Shown here piece by piece: positions 1-5,706 of a stretch of DNA of 5,762 nt. Source of the stretch: an uncultured Eubacteriaceae bacterium (GTDB taxonomy: Bacteria; Bacillota; Clostridia; Lachnospirales; CAG-274); contig CAMNCZ010000089.1 in assembly GCA_946534775.1 (NCBI GenBank), positions 1-5,762 on the forward strand, read 5' to 3'. The first letter of the stretch is position 1. Each line of letters begins with the position of its first letter. The notes beneath the pieces are model-generated. The model did not search any database, was not told the DNA's origin, and worked only from the letters and a program-made list of their open reading frames with translations. A program made the position numbers and the translations under genes.

Positions 1-30
1 AACCAATATGTGGTTTATTGTATAAAAATA

Positions 31-59
31 TTTACAAAAGGCTTTTTTTGTGATAGAAT
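31..59 (+). promoter_or_regulatory. Sigma-A-type promoter for the operon
   Basis: TTTACA (31-36) matches the -35 consensus at five of six bases. It is followed after 17 bases by TAGAAT (54-59), which matches the -10 consensus at five of six. A TG at 51-52, one base before the -10, makes it an extended -10 element. Transcription would begin near 66-67 and give a leader of about 83 bases before the first gene. A second perfect TATAAT lies at 69-74, but its only -35-like partners are poorly spaced or weak (TTGTGA 48-53 with a 15-base spacer, TTTTTG 45-50 with 18). It may be an alternative start or chance in AT-rich DNA. The call is by eye from consensus matching. Confidence 0.6.
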
Positions 60-68
60 TAAAATAAG

Positions 69-74
69 TATAAT
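69..74 (+). promoter_or_regulatory. Possible second -10 box (TATAAT)
   Basis: This is an exact TATAAT hexamer 10 bases downstream of the better-supported promoter's -10. The -35 choices are TTGTGA at 48-53 (15-base spacer) or TTTTTG at 45-50 (18-base spacer), neither ideal. If used, transcription would start near 81, at the edge of the palindrome TGTATACA (82-89). Such a tandem arrangement could give two growth-dependent starts, but the sequence does not prove it. Confidence 0.3.
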
Positions 75-99
75 TATGGCGTGTATACAAATACAAATC

Positions 100-130
100 G
101 GGGCGGGACGTTTCGGACGGGCAAAGCCCC
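100..130 (+). promoter_or_regulatory. GC-rich hairpin in the operon leader
   Basis: GGGGC (100-104) can pair with GCCCC (126-130), enclosing a smaller CGTT/GACG stem (109-112 with 116-119, loop TCG). A competing small hairpin GGGC-AAA-GCCC (119-122 with 126-129) uses the same 3' strand. The block is strikingly GC-rich against the AT-rich promoter just upstream. It ends five bases before the Shine-Dalgarno sequence and does not cover it. There is no T-tract after it, so it is not an intrinsic terminator. It matches no riboswitch class I recognise. It may stabilise the transcript or be a protein target, or it may be fortuitous. Confidence 0.3.
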
Positions 131-134
131 AATT

Positions 135-142
135 AGAGGAGG
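135..142 (+). promoter_or_regulatory. Ribosome binding site deciding the Asp23-family start
   Basis: AGAGGAGG is a near-perfect Shine-Dalgarno sequence seven bases before ATG at 150. It settles the start. The in-frame GTG at 81 would add 23 residues that do not resemble the family and would lie upstream of this site, across the leader hairpin. Confidence 0.85.
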
Positions 143-149
143 CATTGAT

Positions 150-509
150 ATGGAAAACGAAAGAAAGGGCGTTATTCAAATCTCCGATGAGGTCATTGCG
201 GTCATTGCGGCCACTGCGGCACTTGAGGTAGAGGGTGTTGCAAAGCTTGTGTCGCTAAACAGCGGTATTTTCGGCAAAAAAAGTGCAAGCAAGACAAAGG
301 GTATAGAAATTGAAATAAAAGACGGCATTGTTTATATAGATGCTGCCATAATGGCGCTTTACGAGTATAAAATACGCGATGTTGCAACAGAGGTGCAGGA
401 AAATATAAAAAATGCCATAGAAACGATGACGGGACTCGGTGTCGGCGCGGTAAATGTAAATGTAGCCGATATAGATTTTAAAAAGGCCCCCGAAGAAAAG
501 GCCGAATAA
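150..509 (+). CDS. yqhY: Asp23/Gls24 family envelope stress response protein (YqhY type)
   Basis: The product is 119 residues, usual for the Asp23/Gls24 (DUF322) family. The N-terminal block at residues 7-30 (GVIQISDEVIAVIA, then ALEVEGVA) and the C-terminal block at about 85-111 (VQENIKNAIE, MTGLGV, VNVNVADI) are the family hallmarks. There is no signal peptide or membrane segment, so it is cytosolic or peripheral. Lysine and glutamate are frequent at the C-terminus. Known for the family: Asp23 proteins are linked to envelope stress, and Bacillus YqhY, encoded next to accBC and nusB, is tied to acetyl-CoA carboxylase and fatty acid homeostasis. Here it is first in the operon and 18 bases before nusB, which is the YqhY position and the reason for that symbol. 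The molecular function is not established. The start is set by the AGAGGAGG site. Confidence 0.88.
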   Translation: MENERKGVIQISDEVIAVIAATAALEVEGVAKLVSLNSGIFGKKSASKTKGIEIEIKDGIVYIDAAIMALYEYKIRDVATEVQENIKNAIETMTGLGVGAVNVNVADIDFKKAPEEKAE

Positions 510-527
510 AAATAAGGAGACTACACT

Positions 528-1037
528 ATGAGCAGAAAAACAGCAAGGAAACACATTTTGAATATTGTTTTTCAGGCGGAGTTTGATGTGGATGTTGCTA
601 TAGAGCAGATAATGGCAACCTACGACGAGGAATACAAAACAACAGCCGATGTCACCGACGAAAGCATAAGCGAAAGTGCGCTTATCGATATGGACGAGGA
701 CAAAATAAGCAGGCTTCGCACCATACATAACAGGGACAAAAAGTTTATTATAAACGAGGCAAAGGGCATTGTGGAGCATAAGGCGCAAATTGACGAACTT
801 ATATCCGAGGGCCTTGAAAACTGGGATATAGACCGCCTTTCAAAGGTGGATCTGTCGATACTGCGAATAGCGGTATACGAAATAGTTTATGCGGATGATA
901 TACCTGCCCCCGTTGCGGCCAATGAGGCTGTACAGCTGGCAAAAATGTTCAGCGAGGATAAGGCGCCCGCTTTTATAAACGGCGTTGTGGGCAAGGTGAT
1001 ATCTTTGGTCGAGCAGAGAAAGCAGACAGAACAATGA
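528..1037 (+). CDS. nusB: Transcription antitermination factor NusB
   Basis: NusB binds NusE (ribosomal protein S10) and the boxA RNA to form antitermination complexes on rRNA operons. The N-terminus (SRKTARKHILNIVFQ, residues 2-16) carries the basic, helix-forming start typical of the family. Residues 98-121 (NWDIDRLSKVDLSILRIAVY and onward) and 129-157 (ANEAVQLAKMF, FINGVVGKV) are the conserved helical core. At 169 residues it is longer than the usual 130-145. The extra length lies around residues 33-68, where positions 33-58 hold 11 acidic residues and one basic one. ATG 528 is preceded by AAGGAG (514-519) eight bases upstream. The stop overlaps the xseA start as ATGA, implying translational coupling. 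The identification is firm; the effect of the insertion is unknown. Confidence 0.95.
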   Translation: MSRKTARKHILNIVFQAEFDVDVAIEQIMATYDEEYKTTADVTDESISESALIDMDEDKISRLRTIHNRDKKFIINEAKGIVEHKAQIDELISEGLENWDIDRLSKVDLSILRIAVYEIVYADDIPAPVAANEAVQLAKMFSEDKAPAFINGVVGKVISLVEQRKQTEQ

Positions 1038-2254
1038 GGGTAAATGTTTACACGGTATCGCAGATAAACGGCTATATAAAGCGGCTTTTTGAAAACGATG
1101 TTTTTTTGAACGACCTTTATATAGAAGGCGAAATATCAAATTTTAAACTGCATACAAACGGACATATTTTTTTCAGCCTGAAAGACGAAACGGGCAGTAT
1201 AGACTGCGTTATGTTCAGAAGCTATGCGCAAAGGCTTGAGTTTATGCCGAAAAACGGCGAATCCGTGCTTGCGGGCGGCCGTGTCGCGCTTTATGAAAAA
1301 ACGGGAAGTTATCAGCTTTATGTCAATTATATGCAGCCTGCGGGCAAAGGCGCACTTTATATGGCGTTTGAAAAGTTAAAGCAAAAGCTTGATGCCGAGG
1401 GTCTGTTTTCGTCCGAGCATAAAAAGCCGATACCCGAGTACCCAAAAACGGTGGCGGTGGTCACAAGCCCCACGGGTGCGGCGGTTAGGGATATAATAAA
1501 TGTTGCGGGGCGCAGAAATCCCTCCGTAAAGCTGGTTATAGTGCCCGTATTGGTGCAGGGCGAAAACGCCGCAAAAGACATTGCGCACGGCATAGAGCTT
1601 GTAAACGAGTGGGGCGGCGCCGATACGGTGATAGTCGGCCGCGGCGGCGGTTCTATGGAAGATCTGTGGGCATTTAACGAGGAGATAGTCGCAAGGGCGA
1701 TATTCAACTCGAAAATACCCGTTATTTCGGCGGTGGGACACGAGGTTGATTTTACCATTGCGGATTTTGCGGCGGATTTTCGCGCACCGACCCCGTCGGC
1801 GGCAGCGGAGATAGCCGTACCTGCGGCGCAGCCGTTTGAGATGCGGTACAAAAATGCAAACAAACGTATGACAACGGCACTTGATACCAGGCTTTCAAAA
1901 TGCAAAATGCGGTATGAACACGCTGTCGGCACAAGAAAAATGCAGCGGCCGCTTGAGGAAATATATGAATTGCAGATGTATTTGGACAACAAACTTGAAG
2001 GCATCACAAAGGCAATGCAGCACACAAGCGAAAAAAGCGCTGCGGCGCTTAATGCGGCAATGGCGGCGGTAGAGGCGCTTTCACCTATGAATGTTGTAAG
2101 AAGAGGTTACGCGCTTGTGTATTCGGGCGGCAGCCTTGTAAAAAGCGCAGCCGATTTAAAACAAGGCGATGAAATTGATATAAGTTTAAGGAACGGAAGC
2201 GTTACGGCCTCCGTTAAGGGTATAAAAGATGGCAGCAAAGAAACAGAGTTTTGA
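1034..2254 (+). CDS. xseA: Exodeoxyribonuclease VII large subunit
   Basis: XseA is the catalytic subunit of exonuclease VII, which with XseB degrades single-stranded DNA from both ends into oligonucleotides in mismatch repair and damage tolerance. Residues 1-100 form the OB-fold (EGEISNFK 31-38, GHIFFSLKD 43-51). The catalytic core follows: TSPTGAAVRDI (144-154), GRGGGSMEDLWAFNEE (202-217) and AVGHEVDFTIADF (233-245), then RAPTPSAAAE (250-259). Conserved D153, R203, H236 and D239 sit in these motifs. A helical region (about 262-348) and a C-terminal SPMNVVRRGYA segment (350-360) complete it. At 406 residues it is shorter than the roughly 450 of E. coli and Bacillus, and the shortfall falls in the helical region. 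The start overlaps nusB by four bases with a weak ribosome site, so it is probably coupled. Confidence 0.96.
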   Translation: MRVNVYTVSQINGYIKRLFENDVFLNDLYIEGEISNFKLHTNGHIFFSLKDETGSIDCVMFRSYAQRLEFMPKNGESVLAGGRVALYEKTGSYQLYVNYMQPAGKGALYMAFEKLKQKLDAEGLFSSEHKKPIPEYPKTVAVVTSPTGAAVRDIINVAGRRNPSVKLVIVPVLVQGENAAKDIAHGIELVNEWGGADTVIVGRGGGSMEDLWAFNEEIVARAIFNSKIPVISAVGHEVDFTIADFAADFRAPTPSAAAEIAVPAAQPFEMRYKNANKRMTTALDTRLSKCKMRYEHAVGTRKMQRPLEEIYELQMYLDNKLEGITKAMQHTSEKSAAALNAAMAAVEALSPMNVVRRGYALVYSGGSLVKSAADLKQGDEIDISLRNGSVTASVKGIKDGSKETEF

Positions 2255-2465
2255 AGAAGCACTCGCAAGGCTTGAGGAAATAGCAAAGCAGATGGAAAAC
2301 AGCGAAACGGGCCTTGAAGAGTCTGTAAAATTATATAAAGAAGGCATTGCGCTGTCGTCATTCTGCGCGGAAAAGCTGAACAAAGCACAGCAGGAAGTGA
2401 CGGAGCTTAAAAAGCAGGCCGAAGGTGTTTTTAAACTTAATGAGTTTGACACGAAAAATTTTTGA
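2229..2465 (+). CDS. xseB: Exodeoxyribonuclease VII small subunit
   Basis: XseB is the small helical subunit that binds the coiled-coil part of XseA and is needed for exonuclease VII activity. The 78-residue product has the family form: FEEALARLEEIAKQMENSE (8-26), GLEESVKLYKEGI (28-40), then a second helix CAEKLNKAQQEVTELKK (46-62). It has no membrane or signal segment. The last 26 bases of xseA overlap its start in another frame. ATG 2229 follows AAGGG (2216-2220) by eight bases, so initiation is set inside the xseA coding region and the two subunits are probably made in linked amounts. The acidic tail after residue 63 is variable in the family. Confidence 0.95.
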   Translation: MAAKKQSFEEALARLEEIAKQMENSETGLEESVKLYKEGIALSSFCAEKLNKAQQEVTELKKQAEGVFKLNEFDTKNF

Positions 2466-2477
2466 CGAGGTGTTTTT

Positions 2478-3347
2478 ATGTTTGATGAACTTATAAAACA
2501 GATAGATAAGTGTCTGGAGGGGTTTTTAAAGCCCGTATATCCCGAAAAAATATATGAGGCTATGGGCTACAGCGTTATGGCGGGCGGAAAAAGGATGCGG
2601 CCGCTGCTTATGCTGCTTGCGTTTAAGGCAGTCGGCGGCGACGAGTCGGATGAAAGGATAATGTCAACTGCCTGTGCGCTTGAAATGATACATACATATT
2701 CGCTGATACACGACGACTTGCCCGCAATGGACAATGACGACCTGCGCAGGGGCAAGCCCACCTGTCACAAACAGTTTGACGAGGCAACGGCGATACTTGC
2801 GGGCGATGGGCTTTTGACCTACGCTTTTCAGCTGATGCTTTGCGACCCGACACTTGAGTTTAAGCCGAAATATACAAGGGCTGCCGCAGAAATAGCTTAT
2901 TTAAGCGGTATGGGCGGTATGCTTGTGGGTCAGGCGGTCGATGTTGAAAGCGAGGGAAAGCAGATAGATGCAAAAACGCTTGAATACATACATAAAAACA
3001 AAACGGGCGGGCTTATAAAGGCTGCACTTAAAGCGGGCGGTATTATCGGCGGCGCGGACGAGGAAACGTTAAAGCTGCTTGAGGAAATAGGCGAGGATAT
3101 GGGCTATGCTTTCCAGATAAAAGATGATATACTGGATATCACAAGCACCGAGGAAGTACTCGGCAAGCCTATTTTAAGCGACGAGAAAAACCAAAAAGTG
3201 ACTTATGTGTCCTTATACGGTCTTGAAAAGGCACAAAAGGACTATGAGAAACTTTCTTTGGCGGCGCTTGAAAAGACAAAGCGGCTGGGAGGGCGCGCAA
3301 AGCCGCTGTATGACTATATAGAAAGCCTTGTTGACAGAGTAAAATAA
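2478..3347 (+). CDS. ispA: Polyprenyl synthetase, probable farnesyl diphosphate synthase
   Basis: The enzyme condenses dimethylallyl and isopentenyl diphosphate to geranyl and then farnesyl diphosphate, the precursor of undecaprenyl phosphate and quinone side chains. At 289 residues it has the usual length. Motifs are GGKRMRP (36-42), the first aspartate-rich motif HDDLPAMDNDD (78-88; D79, D80, D85), GQAVD (151-155), KTGGL (175-179) and the second motif QIKDDILD (213-220). The first motif has the two-residue insertion and the RRGKPT tail of bacterial type II short-chain synthases. Y74, five residues before D79, is the position known from Geobacillus farnesyl diphosphate synthase to limit product to C15. 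A longer product cannot be excluded. The start has GAGGTG (2467-2472) five bases upstream and a 12-base gap from xseB. Confidence 0.95.
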   Translation: MFDELIKQIDKCLEGFLKPVYPEKIYEAMGYSVMAGGKRMRPLLMLLAFKAVGGDESDERIMSTACALEMIHTYSLIHDDLPAMDNDDLRRGKPTCHKQFDEATAILAGDGLLTYAFQLMLCDPTLEFKPKYTRAAAEIAYLSGMGGMLVGQAVDVESEGKQIDAKTLEYIHKNKTGGLIKAALKAGGIIGGADEETLKLLEEIGEDMGYAFQIKDDILDITSTEEVLGKPILSDEKNQKVTYVSLYGLEKAQKDYEKLSLAALEKTKRLGGRAKPLYDYIESLVDRVK

Positions 3348-3362
3348 TTAGGCGGGATTACT

Positions 3363-3815
3363 ATGGATTTTTTACGACAATTTTTCAGCAACAAAATAAT
3401 AGGTATATCGGCGCTTGCCTGGCTTATAGCGCAGATAATAAAAATAATAATAGACCTTATCAAATCCAAAACGATAGACTGGCGTCTTATAACGTCATCG
3501 GGCGGTATGCCCAGTTCGCACAGTTCGTTTGTGACAAGCCTTGCCACAAGCATCGGCATAGCAAAAGGCTTTGACAGCCCCGAGTTTGCCATAACCTTTG
3601 TTTTGTGTATGGTGGTTATGTACGATGCGGCAGGTGTTCGCCGTGCTGCGGGCAAGCAGGCGGCTGTTATAAACGACATTGCCGATATTATGGAAAACTA
3701 CGGTTTTCAGATGGATGAAAACCTTAAAGAACTTCTCGGCCATACCCCCGTTGAGGTAGCTGCGGGTGCAATGCTGGGAATACTGTTGTCTGTTGTGATG
3801 AATTTGTATACTTGA
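3363..3815 (+). CDS. Divergent PAP2 (DUF212, YuiD-like) membrane protein
   Basis: The 150-residue protein belongs to the DUF212 family, distantly related to type 2 phosphatidic acid phosphatases and to Bacillus YuiD. Conserved blocks are GGMPSSHSS (47-55), which contains the SSH element of PAP2 enzymes, YDAAGVRRAAGKQA (87-100) and LLGHTPVEV (124-132), which carries a GHT in place of the usual second PAP2 histidine motif. Hydrophobic segments at about 8-33, 74-89 and 131-148, with a weaker one at 55-68, predict an integral membrane protein. It lacks the large loop of classical PAP2 proteins, and its activity is not established. It sits 15 bases after ispA and 25 before dxs, suggesting a role with prenyl phosphates, by inference only. 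The ribosome site AGGCGG (3350-3355) is imperfect. Family call firm, function uncertain. Confidence 0.9.
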   Translation: MDFLRQFFSNKIIGISALAWLIAQIIKIIIDLIKSKTIDWRLITSSGGMPSSHSSFVTSLATSIGIAKGFDSPEFAITFVLCMVVMYDAAGVRRAAGKQAAVINDIADIMENYGFQMDENLKELLGHTPVEVAAGAMLGILLSVVMNLYT

Positions 3816-3826
3816 TTATAACTTGA

Positions 3827-3835
3827 AAGAGTGGA
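3827..3835 (+). promoter_or_regulatory. Ribosome binding site deciding the dxs start
   Basis: AAGAGTGGA is a degenerate Shine-Dalgarno sequence about five bases before ATG at 3841. It lies inside the coding stretch that would be used if TTG at 3823 were the start. That TTG has no good ribosome site upstream. The protein from 3841 begins MGYLEKINSPKDLKKL, the usual N-terminus of Dxs, so the ATG is preferred. Confidence 0.7.
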
Positions 3836-3840
3836 TTTTT

Positions 3841-5706
3841 ATGGGATATCTTGAAAAGATAAATTCGCCTAAGGATCTTAAAAAGCTGGATATGCGTGCC
3901 CTTGACGAGCTTGCAAAGGAAATACGAGCCTTTTTGGTGGAAAATGTCTCCAAAACGGGCGGACACCTTTCTTCAAGCCTTGGCGTGGTGGAACTGACGC
4001 TGGCTCTGCATTACTGTTTCAGCTGTCCCAGGGATAAGATAGTCTGGGATGTGGGTCATCAGGCTTATGTACATAAAATATTGACAGGCCGCAAAGAGGG
4101 TTTTAAAACACTCAGAAAACTTGACGGTATGAGTGGTTTCCCGCGTCCGTCGGAGAGTGAGTGCGATGCGTTCAACGCGGGGCACAGTTCAACCTCGGTC
4201 TCGGCGGCACTTGGCATAGCAAACGCAAGGGACCTTAAAAACGAAAGTTTTTATGTAACGGCGGTGATAGGTGACGGCGCAATGTCGGGCGGTATGGCGT
4301 ATGAGGCGCTGAATAACGCAGGTCAGCTTAAAACAAAAATGCTTATTGTTTTAAATGACAACCAGATGTCCATATCCGCAAATGTCGGCGCTATGAGTAA
4401 TTATCTCAATCAGCTGCGTCTTGCGCCGACTTATGTTTCGGCAAAAAGGGATGTACAGAAAACACTTCAAAAACTGCCCGTTATCGGCAACGGAGTGTAT
4501 AATTTCCTTGGCAGAACAAAAGAGGGCATCAAACATTCCATCCTGCCAAGCGTTATGTTTGAACAGCTTGGGCTTACATATATAGGCCCCGTTGACGGTC
4601 ACGATACAAAAAAACTTATACAGATAATCAACCGTATAAAAAAAATCGATACGCCCGTTTTGCTGCACGTTATCACCAAAAAGGGCAAGGGCTACGCACC
4701 TGCGGAGATAAACCCCAGCAAGTTTCACGGTATAGGCGCGTTTGACCCGCAGACGGGAGAAGTGCTTAAAAAAAGCAATAAAAAGACCTATTCAAAGATA
4801 TTTGGCAGAAAAATAGTTCAGCTTGCCGCAAAACATAAGGAAATATGTGCGGTAACGGCGGCTATGCCGTCGGGAACGGGGCTTGAACATTTTGCGCAGG
4901 AATACCCCGAACGCTTTTTTGATGTGGGCATTGCCGAAGAACACGCGGTAACTTTCTGCGGCGGGCTTGCAAAGGGCGGCTGCCTGCCTGTGTTTGCGGT
5001 ATATTCGACATTTTTGCAGCGCAGCTATGACCAGCTTATACACGATATATGCATACAGAAACTCCCCTGTATAATAGCCGTGGACAGGGCGGGCATAGTG
5101 GGCGACGACGGCGAAACGCACCAGGGTATATTCGATATCTCGTTTTTGAATACGATACCCAATATGACGGTAATGGCGCCGAAAAACGGTGTGGAGCTTG
5201 AAAAAATGCTGGAATTTGCGGTGGATGCAAAAATCCCCGTGGCTATACGCTATCCCCGCGGCGCGGCCTCCGAAATGATGAGTAATGCGCAAAGCCCGAT
5301 AGAACTCGGCAAATGCGAATATATCTATAACGGAAAGGATATAGCGATAGTCAGCTACGGTGCAATGATGGACGAGGCTGTCGGTGTGTATGAGGGCCTT
5401 ATTAAGGAGGGTCTCAGACCCACACTTATAAATGCACGTTTTTCTTCGCCGCTTGATATGGATATGGCAGAGGACCTGTTCAAAAATTACAAATATGTAT
5501 TTACAATGGAAGATAATGTGCTGCGCGGCGGCTTTGGCAGCGTTGTGTCGCAGGCTTTCAGCAAAATCGGAACAAACGGACCGCTTTTGCAGTGCTTCGG
5601 CTTCCCCGACTGTTTCGTGGAACACGGCACAAAGGCGCAGTTGTTCAAGCGCTACGGCCTTGATGCGGCCTCCGTCTGTCAAAAGATAAAAGAGAGTATA
5701 GAATAA
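3841..5706 (+). CDS. dxs: 1-deoxy-D-xylulose-5-phosphate synthase
   Basis: Dxs joins pyruvate and glyceraldehyde 3-phosphate to DXP with thiamine diphosphate, the first and often rate-limiting step of the MEP isoprenoid pathway; DXP also feeds thiamine and pyridoxal synthesis. The product is 621 residues, the usual size. Visible motifs: GGH (40-42), the thiamine site GDGAMSGG (144-151) with D145, and LNDNQMSIS (171-179) with N174, 29 residues apart as in E. coli. The transketolase central domain carries VGIAEEHAV (362-370), with E366 in the position of catalytic E370 of E. coli. DRAGIVGDDGETHQG (415-429) holds H427. YPRG (471-474) and the C-terminal transketolase domain (about 490-615) follow. 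No essential residue appears lost. It is the last gene of the window and is 25 bases after the DUF212 gene. Identity is very firm. Confidence 0.97.
   Translation: MGYLEKINSPKDLKKLDMRALDELAKEIRAFLVENVSKTGGHLSSSLGVVELTLALHYCFSCPRDKIVWDVGHQAYVHKILTGRKEGFKTLRKLDGMSGFPRPSESECDAFNAGHSSTSVSAALGIANARDLKNESFYVTAVIGDGAMSGGMAYEALNNAGQLKTKMLIVLNDNQMSISANVGAMSNYLNQLRLAPTYVSAKRDVQKTLQKLPVIGNGVYNFLGRTKEGIKHSILPSVMFEQLGLTYIGPVDGHDTKKLIQIINRIKKIDTPVLLHVITKKGKGYAPAEINPSKFHGIGAFDPQTGEVLKKSNKKTYSKIFGRKIVQLAAKHKEICAVTAAMPSGTGLEHFAQEYPERFFDVGIAEEHAVTFCGGLAKGGCLPVFAVYSTFLQRSYDQLIHDICIQKLPCIIAVDRAGIVGDDGETHQGIFDISFLNTIPNMTVMAPKNGVELEKMLEFAVDAKIPVAIRYPRGAASEMMSNAQSPIELGKCEYIYNGKDIAIVSYGAMMDEAVGVYEGLIKEGLRPTLINARFSSPLDMDMAEDLFKNYKYVFTMEDNVLRGGFGSVVSQAFSKIGTNGPLLQCFGFPDCFVEHGTKAQLFKRYGLDAASVCQKIKESIE

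Noticed and set aside
1..15. Inverted repeat AACCA-ATATG-TGGTT at the window edge
   Set aside because: The stem is five bases, AT-rich and cut by the window edge, and is not followed by a T-run. It may be part of an upstream structure, but it cannot be supported from here.
36..49. T-tract at 43-49 as a terminator of an upstream gene
   Set aside because: The only stem is AAAAG/CTTTT with a one-base loop, which cannot form, and there is no GC-rich stem. The tract lies in the promoter spacer.
10..231. A 73-codon plus-strand reading frame across the promoter and the first gene
   Set aside because: It has no ribosome site, covers the promoter and leader, and its end overlaps the Asp23-family gene in another frame with low-complexity residues. 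It is a shadow frame.
255..788. A 177-codon minus-strand open frame opposite the Asp23 gene and nusB
   Set aside because: It spans two real genes and their gap, and its Phe, Tyr and Cys richness reflects the opposite strand of Lys and Glu codons. No ribosome site or promoter supports it.
3823..3840. TTG at 3823 as the dxs start, adding six residues
   Set aside because: The ribosome-site-like AAGAGTGGA lies downstream of it and before ATG 3841, and the Dxs family N-terminus begins at the ATG.
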